This document shows positions 1 to 7,360 of a DNA stretch of 26,941 bases, one piece after another. The stretch lies in assembly GCA_946540675.1 (NCBI GenBank), contig CAMNIW010000005.1, positions 1 to 26,941 of the forward strand, read 5' to 3'. The notes beneath the pieces were generated by a model. The model saw nothing but the letters and a program-made list of their open reading frames with translations. It was not told the DNA's origin and searched no databases. The position numbers were made by a program, and so were the translations under genes. The stretch is from an uncultured Clostridia bacterium. Lineage in GTDB: Bacteria > Bacillota > Clostridia > Christensenellales > Borkfalkiaceae. How positions within the stretch are numbered: position 1 is the first letter of the stretch; each line of letters begins with the position of its first letter.

Positions 1-1
1 G

Positions 2-511
2 CAAGGAATAAAGGTAATGTCGATGAACCTTCTTCTGGAAGACGACAGCGAACCCGTCGTGTGGCGCGGCCCCGTCATCAGCGGAGCGGTGAAACAGTTC
101 TATACCGACGTTTTGTGGGAAGACGTGGACTATATGTACGTGGATATGCCACCGGGAACGGGCGACGTTCCGCTCACCGTCTTTCAATCTCTCCCGATAG
201 ACGGCATAGTCATAGTCACGACGCCGCAGGATCTCGTGTCGCTCATCGTCGAAAAAGCCGTAAAGATGGCTGAAATGATGGATATAAAGATATACGGGAT
301 AATAGAGAATATGAGTTATATCGAGTGTCCGCATTGCGGAGAAAAACTCTATCCCTACGGCAAAGGCAAAGTCGAAGAAGTCGCGGCAAAGTACTCTTTG
401 CCCGTGCTCGGCAGACTCCCGATAGACGGGAAACTTTCCGCGGCGGCGGACGACGGCGAGATAGAAAACGTCGGAGAATATCTGACGGACGCTATGCCCG
501 CGATTTTATAA
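2..511 (+). CDS. mrp: Mrp/NBP35 family iron-sulfur carrier ATPase, 5' truncated
   Basis: This is the C-terminal part of a P-loop ATPase of the Mrp/ApbC/NBP35 family, which in known members binds and hands over iron-sulfur clusters in the cytoplasm. The frame is open to the window edge from base 2, and the first residues (GIKVMSMNLLLED) fit the middle of the family, so the Walker A region lies upstream of the window and the ATG at 17 is internal. Visible family signatures are VWRGPVISG, the Walker B-like stretch YMYVDMPPGTGDVPLT, and ENMSYIECPHCGEKLYPYG. The last contains the CxxC pair that bridges the cluster between two subunits in this family. The stop is TAA at 509-511, and the next gene begins 4 nt later, so the two are probably cotranscribed. 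Family assignment is secure; the partner apoprotein cannot be inferred. Confidence 0.93.
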   Translation, partial: QGIKVMSMNLLLEDDSEPVVWRGPVISGAVKQFYTDVLWEDVDYMYVDMPPGTGDVPLTVFQSLPIDGIVIVTTPQDLVSLIVEKAVKMAEMMDIKIYGIIENMSYIECPHCGEKLYPYGKGKVEEVAAKYSLPVLGRLPIDGKLSAAADDGEIENVGEYLTDAMPAIL

Positions 512-515
512 CAAA

Positions 516-1229
516 ATGTTATTCTTTTATATAAGGCACGGGGATCCGATATACGATCCCGACGGGCTTACCGAAAAAGGAAAAGAACAGGCGGAGAAAC
601 TGTCCGAAAAAGCGGCGATACTCGGCTTCGATAAAATATTCGCTTCCACTTCCCGCAGGGCGATAATGACCGCGACTCCTACGGCGGAGAAGACGGGAAA
701 GAAAATAGAAACTCTGGCGTTTGCCAACGAGAGCGAAGCGTTCCGCTACTTCGGACTGGAAAGAAACGGAAAGGGGACGTGGTGTTTTGTCGACCCCGAA
801 ACCGTAAAACTTTTCAAATCGCCCGAAGTCCTTTCGCTCGGCAAAAATTGGTATAAGAGCGAACTGTTCAAGGATACGTCGCTATCCGAAGGGGTAAAGA
901 CGGTCCACCGCGAAACGGTCGGGCTCTTTGAGAAACTCGGCTATCGGTTCAATGAAGAGAACGGAACGTATACGGCGGTCAGTCATAAATACGACAGGGT
1001 CGCTCTGTTTGCGCACGGCGGATTCGGCATGGCGTTTATAAGCGAACTGCTCGGCATACCGTATCCCCTGTTCGCCACGCGGTTCGAGTATTTGTGCTGT
1101 ACGGGCGTGTGCGTCTTCGAGATCGCCGACGAAGGCGAAGACATCGTTCCTAAACTGATACAGTACGGCAACGATTCTCACCTTTACGGGAAAGGTAAAG
1201 CCGAATATAACGGAAAGGAAATTTTTTGA
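516..1229 (+). CDS. histidine phosphatase family protein (phosphoglycerate mutase-like)
   Basis: The 237-aa product starts MLFFYIRHGDP, placing the catalytic RHG motif of the histidine phosphatase superfamily at residues 7-9, as expected for a correct N-terminus. The second conserved histidine is likely in LFAHGGFGMAF near residue 167, and the SRRAIMTA segment near residue 47 matches the usual S-R-x-x-x-T-A element. Members dephosphorylate sugar phosphates, nucleotides or cofactors, and the substrate cannot be read here. The gene begins 4 nt after mrp and has no recognisable Shine-Dalgarno sequence, so translation probably depends on coupling to mrp. A strong terminator follows 38 nt after the stop. 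No signal peptide is visible, so a cytoplasmic enzyme is likely. Confidence 0.85.
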   Translation: MLFFYIRHGDPIYDPDGLTEKGKEQAEKLSEKAAILGFDKIFASTSRRAIMTATPTAEKTGKKIETLAFANESEAFRYFGLERNGKGTWCFVDPETVKLFKSPEVLSLGKNWYKSELFKDTSLSEGVKTVHRETVGLFEKLGYRFNEENGTYTAVSHKYDRVALFAHGGFGMAFISELLGIPYPLFATRFEYLCCTGVCVFEIADEGEDIVPKLIQYGNDSHLYGKGKAEYNGKEIF

Positions 1230-1263
1230 AAATACGGATAGCACGGTTCAACCTATTTAACGG

Positions 1264-1305
1264 AAAAGCCGCCCGACGCGAAACGCGTCGGGCGGCCGTT
1301 TTATA
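1264..1305. terminator. bidirectional intrinsic terminator between convergent operons
   Basis: A perfect 13-bp GC-rich inverted repeat (1268-1280 against 1284-1296) encloses an AAA loop. It is preceded by AAAA on the left and followed by CGTTTTATAT on the right, so a U-tract follows the hairpin on either transcript. It lies between the convergent histidine phosphatase and potD genes. Confidence 0.92.
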
Positions 1306-1315
1306 TCGTTTTATA

Positions 1316-2563
1316 TTACGCTACGTCTATCGTCACTTCGGTAAACATTCTGTTTATCGCCTGTTCGTTAGCGCCGAAATCCTTCATAACGCCGCAGCGG
1401 AGAAGGGTTTGCTCGGACGGGAAGAGCATATCGAGATACATATCGCGCCACTCGTCGGAAGTGCCGTCGAACATTTCGAAGTCGGGTGCGGTGTATTCTT
1501 CGTAAAGAGAATCGTACGCGGCTTTGACGGGGCTTATCGCGCCCGCTTCTTCGCTGTTCTTTACGGCTATATCTTCGCGGCAAAGGAAAGCAAGGAAGTA
1601 GTTTGCCGCGGTCTCGTTTTTGGCGTAAGCGGGGATGACGAACGCGTCGATATATACGTTTCCGCCTTCTTTGGGTATCACGTACCAAAGGTTGCGGTTT
1701 CCTTTATGTTCTTCGTCGTTGTCGTCGGTGTAGTCGTTCATGACGTAACCCGCGTCGCACGACCACATAAGCGCTACCGCCGTGTCGGTGTTGCCGAGAG
1801 CCATTTCAAACTTGACGGTCTCTTCGTCCCACGAAGTGATTATGGATTTCTGCTTGTTGAGCGTGGCTTTCGCCGCCGCTACCGTTTCCGCGGAAGAATC
1901 TTCGTATATCGCCTGAAGTTTATCGTTGAACGCCTTGTTGTATACTATGTTTCCGTCTTCTTCGGTCGTGAGAGCCATAAGGGCTTCTCTTTCGTTATAT
2001 ATGCAGGCGGACGCGTACGCTTCGCGCATGGAAAGTTTGGTGGTGCATTTTTTCTTGTATTCTTCGGTGAATATCGCGTCCCAACTGTCTACGTGTTTAC
2101 CCGTCTTGGTGTAGTCGTACATAAGTCCGAAAGTCCCGTACATATAGGGAACGGCGTATTCGAGATCGGGATCGAATACCTTGGTCGTTTCGAGATAGGA
2201 CTCTTTGATGAGTTCGGATACCTTTACTATGTTTTTGTCCAACTTTTTGAGAAGTCCCGCCTTGCGGAGATGTTCCACCATATAGTCGGACGGACATATA
2301 AGGTCGAAGTCTTCTTTACCCGTTTCGATCTTGGTGCCGACTTCTTCGACGGTAAGAAATTCCTGTTTTTCGACCTTTACGGTCTTTCCCGTTTGTTCTT
2401 TGTACCATTTTTCGAAATCGGTGAATATGGAGTAGTCCATATACGCCGAAGGAAGGCTTATTTTAAGCACTTCGGAACGGTCTTGGGAAGAGCAGCCGGC
2501 AAAGCCTACGGATGCGGATACTGCGAGAACGCCGCAGAAAAGCGCGCTGACAAATTTTTTCAT
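1316..2563 (-). CDS. potD: spermidine/putrescine ABC transporter substrate-binding lipoprotein PotD
   Basis: The 415-aa protein has a lipoprotein signal peptide: MKK, a hydrophobic core, then FAGC with the lipidated cysteine at residue 24. The mature part resembles PotD-type polyamine-binding proteins: DFDLICPSDYMVEHLRKAGLL, MWSCDAGYVMNDY, and a late YVIPKEGGNVYIDAFVIP segment matching the conserved P-x-E-G and D-x-x-x-I-P region. It captures spermidine or putrescine outside the membrane for the PotBC permease. At 415 aa it is longer than the roughly 350 aa usual for PotD. The start ATG has AAAGGAG upstream (2569-2575). It is the last gene of the pot operon, 12 nt after potC, and ends just before the bidirectional terminator. 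Polyamine specificity is inferred from operon content. Confidence 0.92.
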   Translation of the reverse strand: MKKFVSALFCGVLAVSASVGFAGCSSQDRSEVLKISLPSAYMDYSIFTDFEKWYKEQTGKTVKVEKQEFLTVEEVGTKIETGKEDFDLICPSDYMVEHLRKAGLLKKLDKNIVKVSELIKESYLETTKVFDPDLEYAVPYMYGTFGLMYDYTKTGKHVDSWDAIFTEEYKKKCTTKLSMREAYASACIYNEREALMALTTEEDGNIVYNKAFNDKLQAIYEDSSAETVAAAKATLNKQKSIITSWDEETVKFEMALGNTDTAVALMWSCDAGYVMNDYTDDNDEEHKGNRNLWYVIPKEGGNVYIDAFVIPAYAKNETAANYFLAFLCREDIAVKNSEEAGAISPVKAAYDSLYEEYTAPDFEMFDGTSDEWRDMYLDMLFPSEQTLLRCGVMKDFGANEQAINRMFTEVTIDVA

Positions 2564-2575
2564 AGCAATTCTCCT

Positions 2576-3394
2576 TTATTTATTTTCGCTTTTGAGTTTG
2601 CGATTTTTTATTACGTTGACGACTATCATAACTATGAGAACGACAAGGAAGATTATCGTGCTGAGAGCCCTTACTTCGGGCAAAACGCCGCTCCTTCTTA
2701 TGTGGTTATAGACGAAAGTCGAAATGGTGTACGTGTTGCCGCCGTTTATGCTCGTCACGACGAAATCGTCCAAAGACAGCGTAAAGGCAAGCGCGAATCC
2801 GGAGATCATCGCTCCGGCGAGTTGCGGAAGCATTACGGTTATAAGGCTTCTCATCGGGCTCGCGCCGAGATCCATGCTCGCTTCCAGAAGGTTGGGGTTG
2901 AGTTGTTTGAGTCTGGGGCTTACCGAGAGTATGACGTAAGGGGTGGTTATCACGGTGTGCGCGAGTATCAGCCAGCCGAGCCCTAAGTTGAACGAGATCT
3001 TAAGCACGTCGCGCATAAATATGAACAGCAGGTAAAATCCCATAGCCGTCACTATTTCGGCGTTTACGACGGTGATTTGCGACGCGGTGTCCACGGTTTT
3101 GCGCATTTTGGTCATATAGTGTATGCCTATTGCGGAGACCGTACCGAGAACGGTTGCGAGAAACGCCGAAGTAAGTCCTATTATAAGGGTGTTTGCCGTC
3201 GCCTGCATCAGTTCTTTGTTTTTGAACAGTTTGGTATAAAGGTTAAACGAGAACGAGCCGTATTCTCCGCCGAGATCCCTTACTTCCGAAAACGAATATA
3301 CGACGATGAGAGCGATCGGAAGATATATGGCGATCAGTACGATAACGAGTATCGCCCAGCGGATAACGAGTGACAAAAGGGTCTTGTTTTTCAT
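2576..3394 (-). CDS. potC: spermidine/putrescine ABC transporter permease PotC
   Basis: This 272-aa inner membrane permease has about six hydrophobic segments, the first at residues 11-34. The binding-protein-dependent permease EAA loop reads EASMDLGASPMRSLITVMLP, which docks on the ATPase PotA. The LSLDDFVVTSINGG segment is typical of PotC. The C-terminus is short and basic (KNRKLKSENK). The gene overlaps potB by 4 nt, and a purine-rich AAGGGGGT lies upstream of the ATG. It forms the membrane channel of the polyamine importer with PotB. Family assignment is strong. Confidence 0.93.
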   Translation of the reverse strand: MKNKTLLSLVIRWAILVIVLIAIYLPIALIVVYSFSEVRDLGGEYGSFSFNLYTKLFKNKELMQATANTLIIGLTSAFLATVLGTVSAIGIHYMTKMRKTVDTASQITVVNAEIVTAMGFYLLFIFMRDVLKISFNLGLGWLILAHTVITTPYVILSVSPRLKQLNPNLLEASMDLGASPMRSLITVMLPQLAGAMISGFALAFTLSLDDFVVTSINGGNTYTISTFVYNHIRRSGVLPEVRALSTIIFLVVLIVMIVVNVIKNRKLKSENK

Positions 3395-4191
3395 TGCCGG
3401 TTACCCCCTTTCGCGGTCTTGTTCGTCCTTTTTGATAAGAGCGAAGACAGGAACATAACGAGAAACACGAGCAAGAGCAGTATAAACGACAGCGCCGAGC
3501 CCGCTCCGTATTCTCTCAGTCCGAAGAGAATTTCTATTCCCCTGCCTATTACCGTCGTGCCGGGATCGGCGAGAAGACCCGTTACGGCGTACGCGCTGAA
3601 TATGGGCATAAACACCATGCTTATTCCGCTGATTATTCCGGGGAAGGAGAGCGGGAAAGTTACTTTCCAGAAAGTGGAGAAGTCGCTCGCCCCGAGATCT
3701 CTCGACGCTTCTATATAACTTTTGTCCATATTGGAAAGGACGGTGTATATCGGGAGCAGCATATACGGCAAAAAGTCGTATACGAGACCGAGTACGCCCG
3801 TAAGGAAACTCGGTTTGAGCCCTATCGCGGTAAATACCGATTTAAGGGCGACTATGCGGAGCACGAAGTTCATCCACATCGGTATTACGAAGAGCAGCGC
3901 GAGCACCGCCATTTTGTTGAACGGAGCGGAAGCGAGAACGTACGCCACGGGATACGCGACCAAAAGACACAGCAAGGTCGCGAGAGCGGCTATTCCCACC
4001 GTCTTAAAGAGTGAGTTTCTGTAAGCCGCTTCGGTAAAGACGTACTTGAAATTTTCAAACGTAAACGAGCCGTCCTGTCCCCTGAACGCGTATACCGTTA
4101 CGAGTATGAGCGGAACGATGACGAACACGAGCGTCACCGCGAGATAGGGGAAAGCGAACGCCGTCGGACGGAAAACTTTTGCCTTTTTCAT
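3391..4191 (-). CDS. potB: spermidine/putrescine ABC transporter permease PotB
   Basis: This 266-aa permease is paralogous to PotC. It has a short basic N-terminus, then a first transmembrane segment (LAVTLVFVIVPLILVTVYAF) at about residues 18-37. The EAA coupling loop reads EASRDLGASDFSTFWKVTFP, and several further membrane helices follow. The order potA-potB-potC-potD is the classical one for polyamine uptake operons. Its start overlaps the end of potA by 4 nt and its own end overlaps potC by 4 nt, so translation is probably coupled. The function as half of the transmembrane channel follows from family and position. Confidence 0.93.
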   Translation of the reverse strand: MKKAKVFRPTAFAFPYLAVTLVFVIVPLILVTVYAFRGQDGSFTFENFKYVFTEAAYRNSLFKTVGIAALATLLCLLVAYPVAYVLASAPFNKMAVLALLFVIPMWMNFVLRIVALKSVFTAIGLKPSFLTGVLGLVYDFLPYMLLPIYTVLSNMDKSYIEASRDLGASDFSTFWKVTFPLSFPGIISGISMVFMPIFSAYAVTGLLADPGTTVIGRGIEILFGLREYGAGSALSFILLLLVFLVMFLSSLLSKRTNKTAKGGNRQ

Positions 4192-5732
4192 TCTGAATCC
4201 CCCGAAATTTCGCTTTCGTCGAAGTTTTCGCCTTCGTTGTCCGAAACCTTGTCGGCGGTAAGGAAGGTGGACGCTTCTTCTTCGTTTATCTCTTCTTCGT
4301 CTTCTTCGTTATATTTTTCGACTTCTATCTTGGCGGGGTCTATCTTTATGCCGACCCTGTCGTCGAGATCCCACTCGTACGGGTTGTCGAGATAGAAGTC
4401 TTCGTCGGTATCGGTGTATACCTGTACCTGATAATAAGTTCCTTTATACAGGCTTTGCGTGACGTTTGCGCCGATAACGCCGTCGGCTTCGTCGTCGGTG
4501 AGTTCCACCGCGTCGAAGGGGACTTTGACTTTGACCTTTTCGCCCTTTTCAAAGCCTTCCCGATTGACGAACTCGAACGAGCCGTCGCAAAACCACACGG
4601 AATTTTCTCCGTCTATCTCCCCGATAAATTCGTTTACCGTGCGCATTTTTCTCATTATGTGTATGCTGTCGGGCGTTACCGAGAGCGAAACGGAAGAACC
4701 TATCGCGAAGTCCGAAGTGTTCTGTACGGTAAATTCGTAATCGGACGCGAGAACGTTCATTTCGTAATACGTGCCCTTGAACACCGAAGACGTCACTACG
4801 CCTTTGAACTGTCCCTTGCCGTCCGCGGAAATGCCTATGTCTTCGGGACGTATCACAAGGTCGACCTGTTCGTTTTTGGCAAAGCCCTTGTCGAGACACT
4901 TTACGTCTACGCCGAGAAAGCGCACGAGATAGTCTTTGAGCATCGTTCCGGAAAGAATGTTGCTCTCTCCTATGAAGTTTGCGACAAAGGCGTTGGCAGG
5001 CTCGTCGTACACCTTTTTGGGCGTTCCTATCTGCTGGATATATCCGTCGTTCAATACGACCACGACGTCGGACATCGTCAGCGCTTCTTCCTGATCGTGC
5101 GTTACGTATATAAAGGTTATGCCGAGTTCCCTGTGCATGCGTTTGAGTTCTATCTGCATCTCTTTGCGCATTTTAAGGTCGAGCGCGCCGAGCGGCTCGT
5201 CGAGAAGGAGAACTTTGGGTTCGCACACGAGCGCTCTCGCTATCGCGACTCTTTGTTGCTGTCCGCCCGAAAGCGAGTTTACGTTCCGGTATCCGTAGTC
5301 TTCGAGATCGACCATTTTAAGAGCGCGGTTGACCTTGTCGGCAATTTCCTGTTTGGTCAGTTTGCGATAGACCGTCTTTCCGTTCTTTTCGCCCGCTTCT
5401 ATCTTTTTGAGTTTAAGTCCGAACGCCACGTTGTTGAAGACGTTGAGATGGGGGAAAAGCGCGTATTTTTGGAAAACGGTGTTGACGGGACGGCGGTAAG
5501 GGGGCTTACCCGTGACTTCTTCGCCTTCGAGAAATATTTTGCCTTTTGTCGGCGTGTCGAATCCCGCTATCATACGGAGAAGAGTAGTCTTGCCGCAACC
5601 CGACGGGCCGAGCAGCGTGACGAACTGTCCGCGCTTGATAGACAGGTTCATATCGTCTATGACGGTCACCCCGTCTTCGAAGATCTTGGTAATGTTTTCT
5701 ACTTCGATGATTTTATCTTCTTTGTGTTCCAT
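4188..5732 (-). CDS. potA: spermidine/putrescine ABC transporter ATPase PotA with duplicated C-terminal domain
   Basis: The ATPase energises polyamine import. The nucleotide-binding domain fills residues 8-245: Walker A GPSGCGKTT (42-50), signature LSGGQQQR (154-161), Walker B VLLLDEP (174-180) and switch histidine in VTHDQ (210-214). The protein is 514 aa, well above the roughly 370 aa usual for PotA. The excess is a second copy of the C-terminal regulatory (TOBE-type) domain plus an acidic tail. Residues 251-362 and 368-473 both start with a FIGE element (253-256, 369-372) and both contain KGTYY (319-323, 430-434). The last 40 residues are Glu/Asp-rich. The start has ACGGAG upstream, and the gene lies 24 nt after the regulator gene. 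Confidence 0.94.
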   Translation of the reverse strand: MEHKEDKIIEVENITKIFEDGVTVIDDMNLSIKRGQFVTLLGPSGCGKTTLLRMIAGFDTPTKGKIFLEGEEVTGKPPYRRPVNTVFQKYALFPHLNVFNNVAFGLKLKKIEAGEKNGKTVYRKLTKQEIADKVNRALKMVDLEDYGYRNVNSLSGGQQQRVAIARALVCEPKVLLLDEPLGALDLKMRKEMQIELKRMHRELGITFIYVTHDQEEALTMSDVVVVLNDGYIQQIGTPKKVYDEPANAFVANFIGESNILSGTMLKDYLVRFLGVDVKCLDKGFAKNEQVDLVIRPEDIGISADGKGQFKGVVTSSVFKGTYYEMNVLASDYEFTVQNTSDFAIGSSVSLSVTPDSIHIMRKMRTVNEFIGEIDGENSVWFCDGSFEFVNREGFEKGEKVKVKVPFDAVELTDDEADGVIGANVTQSLYKGTYYQVQVYTDTDEDFYLDNPYEWDLDDRVGIKIDPAKIEVEKYNEEDEEEINEEEASTFLTADKVSDNEGENFDESEISGDSE

Positions 5733-5756
5733 TTTTTGCTCCGTATTTATAAAAGA

Positions 5757-6290
5757 TTAAAAAGTCGGCGGAGTGGAGATCCATATGAATTTCGCCATTC
5801 TGTCGGTTTGGTTTTCGATGTAGTGCGTCTTGTTGGAAGTGAAATAGAAACTCTCTCCCATACGGCATTTGAACTTTCTGTTGCCGACGTGGACTATTAT
5901 CGTGCCGGATAAGACGTATCCGAATTCTTCGCCTTCGTGCGGAACGTCGGGTTCGGTCGTCTTGGTCGGCATAAGTTCGACGATAGTCGGCTCCATCATA
6001 TTTTTTTGCGCGTTGGGAACGAGCCAGTTGAGTTTCATCGCGTTGGTTTCCTTTTCGATGAAATCTTCTTCCTTAAAGACGATCTTCTCTTCTTCTTCCT
6101 CGGCGAAAAACTCTTTAAGGTTGGTGCCGAGCGCGGAAAGTATATCGACCAGCGTCGCTATCGACGGGCTGGTCAGATCGTTTTCGAGTTGGCTTATGTA
6201 ACCTTTGGTAAGTTCGCACCTGTTGGCGAGTTCTTCCTGCGTAAAGTCGCATTGAAGCCTTAATTCCTTTATCTTATTACCTAATTCCAC
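5757..6290 (-). CDS. XRE-family transcriptional regulator with C-terminal cupin domain
   Basis: The 177-aa protein has an N-terminal helix-turn-helix of the XRE/Cro type at residues 6-60 (TQEELANRCELTKGYISQLE is the recognition region) and a cupin barrel at about 100-172 (PHEGEEFGYVLSGTIIVHVG and RMGESFYF). This architecture is that of PuuR-like regulators, which sense polyamines or related ligands through the cupin. As first gene of the potABCD operon it most likely autoregulates polyamine uptake. The start is GTG (6288-6290, read on the minus strand) with AAAGGAG 7 nt upstream. Two palindromes in its leader are the likely operators. The ligand is inferred from context, and repression versus activation is not shown by the sequence. 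Confidence 0.9.
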   Translation of the reverse strand: MELGNKIKELRLQCDFTQEELANRCELTKGYISQLENDLTSPSIATLVDILSALGTNLKEFFAEEEEEKIVFKEEDFIEKETNAMKLNWLVPNAQKNMMEPTIVELMPTKTTEPDVPHEGEEFGYVLSGTIIVHVGNRKFKCRMGESFYFTSNKTHYIENQTDRMAKFIWISTPPTF

Positions 6291-6306
6291 TTTTATCTCC
6301 TTTATA

Positions 6307-6323
6307 CTAAACCCGAAGTTTAA
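6307..6323. promoter_or_regulatory. operator-like palindrome, proximal copy
   Basis: CTAAAC-CCGAA-GTTTAA is a near-perfect inverted repeat (one mismatch) with a 5-bp spacer. It lies 17 bp upstream of the regulator's GTG start, just before its ribosome binding site. It matches the second site at 6338-6354 in sequence and spacing. The likely binder is the XRE-cupin protein encoded downstream; this is inference. Confidence 0.6.
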
Positions 6324-6337
6324 CGGATTTAGGAAAC

Positions 6338-6354
6338 TTAAACAAAAAGTTTAA
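6338..6354. promoter_or_regulatory. operator-like palindrome, distal copy
   Basis: TTAAAC-AAAAA-GTTTAA is a perfect 6-bp inverted repeat with a 5-bp spacer. Its centre is 31 bp, close to three helical turns, from the centre of the copy at 6307-6323. It falls just downstream of the expected transcription start of the pot operon promoter, a position suited to blocking transcription. Confidence 0.62.
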
Positions 6355-6376
6355 TAAAAGTAAACACAACGGCATT

Positions 6377-6405
6377 ATTATATACATAATAAATCGGCGT
6401 GTCAA
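6377..6405 (-). promoter_or_regulatory. consensus vegetative promoter of the pot operon
   Basis: Read on the minus strand, TTGACA (6405-6400) is followed after exactly 17 bp by TATAAT (6382-6377), both perfect matches to the housekeeping sigma consensus. Transcription should start near 6370, giving a leader of about 80 nt that carries the two palindromes. A perfect-consensus promoter with two adjacent operator-like sites suggests control mainly by the regulator. Confidence 0.85.
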
Positions 6406-6508
6406 ACGATTTACGGGTGTTTTTCAAAAAAAACGACAATTTTTTCGTCGGGGCGTAATCAAAGGAAAAAATCGAGCATAAAATCAAACGTAGAGTATTC
6501 CCGTAAAT

Positions 6509-6538
6509 TCGACAAAATTCGGGCGGACTTGTTATTTT
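6509..6538 (+). promoter_or_regulatory. possible promoter of the polysaccharide deacetylase gene
   Basis: TCGACA (6509-6514) lies 18 bp before TATTTT (6533-6538), which is preceded by TGT, giving a partial extended -10. The predicted start would leave a leader of about 20 nt before the ATG at 6565. The match is modest. I looked for sporulation sigma factor motifs and found none convincing. Confidence 0.35.
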
Positions 6539-6564
6539 TCGTGTTTCGGAAGGTGATAGTATAT

Positions 6565-7323
6565 ATGAAAGAAAAAACTTTGAAAGCGGCGGCAGCGCTG
6601 GCTATGTTGTTCGTATTTACGGGGCTTATCGTCGGCGCGTATTTTTCGGGCGGCGGCGCGCTGTACACTTTCGCCGCAAAAAAGCGCGAAGTGCCCGTAT
6701 ACAGGGTAGACCGCGACGACGGAAAGGCGGCTATATCGTTCGACTGCGCCTGGGGAACGGATTACACCGACAAAATACTCGATATTCTCGATTTTTATAA
6801 GATAAAATGCACCTTTTTCGTCGTGGAGTTCTGGGCGGAAAAGAACGCCGACTACCTTAAAAAGATATCCGACCGCGGGCACGAGATAGGCACGCACTCG
6901 GCGACTCACCCGAAGATGAGCGCGCTGACCGAAGACGGGATGATAAAGGAACTTTCGACGTCTTCGGCGAAGATAACCGAAATAACGGGAAAGGAAGTAA
7001 AACTCTTCCGTCCGCCTTTCGGGGATTATAACGACAGGCTCTTGTCCGTCGCGAAGAAACTCGGACTGACTACCGTACAGTGGAGCGTGGACAGTCTGGA
7101 CTGGAAAGACCTTTCCGCCGAAGAGATAGCGACGAGAGTGATAAAAAAGACCGGATCGGGCGACGTGATACTTTGTCACAACAACGGATCGCATACGGCC
7201 GAGAGTTTACCGCTCATATTCTCCGAACTCTTAAAAAGGGGGATAACGTTCGTTCCGATAGGCGAACTCATATATACGGACGGTTACTTTATCGCGCCCG
7301 ACGGGACGCAGAAAAAAGCATAA
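6565..7323 (+). CDS. polysaccharide deacetylase family protein (PdaB-like)
   Basis: The 252-aa protein has a basic N-terminus and one hydrophobic segment (residues 9-28), so it is membrane-anchored or secreted, with the catalytic domain outside. The carbohydrate esterase 4 motifs are present: SFDCAWG (58-64, carrying catalytic Asp60), the metal histidines in HSATH (111-115), RPPFG (149-153) and the late LCH (203-205). The second Asp of the canonical TFDDG motif is replaced (Cys61), as in the S/T-F-D-x-x-W-G variant of PdaB-type proteins of spore formers. It probably removes acetyl groups from peptidoglycan or another surface glycan. The ATG at 6565 is chosen because AGGTGA (6551-6556) precedes it at proper spacing; the in-frame TTG at 6529 lacks a site. 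The gene is divergent from the pot operon. Confidence 0.86.
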   Translation: MKEKTLKAAAALAMLFVFTGLIVGAYFSGGGALYTFAAKKREVPVYRVDRDDGKAAISFDCAWGTDYTDKILDILDFYKIKCTFFVVEFWAEKNADYLKKISDRGHEIGTHSATHPKMSALTEDGMIKELSTSSAKITEITGKEVKLFRPPFGDYNDRLLSVAKKLGLTTVQWSVDSLDWKDLSAEEIATRVIKKTGSGDVILCHNNGSHTAESLPLIFSELLKRGITFVPIGELIYTDGYFIAPDGTQKKA

Positions 7324-7360
7324 AAACACCGGATTTTCAATAAATCCAAAGGAGAAGTCA

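Noticed and set aside
1226..2986. A 586-codon plus-strand open frame opposite potD and potC
   Set aside because: It is antisense to two clearly recognised genes, has Arg/Tyr/Val-rich composition and no family features. Stops are rare there only because TTA, CTA and TCA codons are rare in the sense genes.
4455..5912. A 485-codon plus-strand open frame opposite potA
   Set aside because: It is a shadow of potA with no domain and no plausible start site, and shows the same low-complexity bias as other shadows.
7331..7347. Short hairpin GGATTT-TCAAT-AAATCC just before the SSB-like gene's ribosome binding site
   Set aside because: It is a 6-bp AT-rich stem that would be weak, with no T-run and no known riboswitch features. 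Chance is sufficient.
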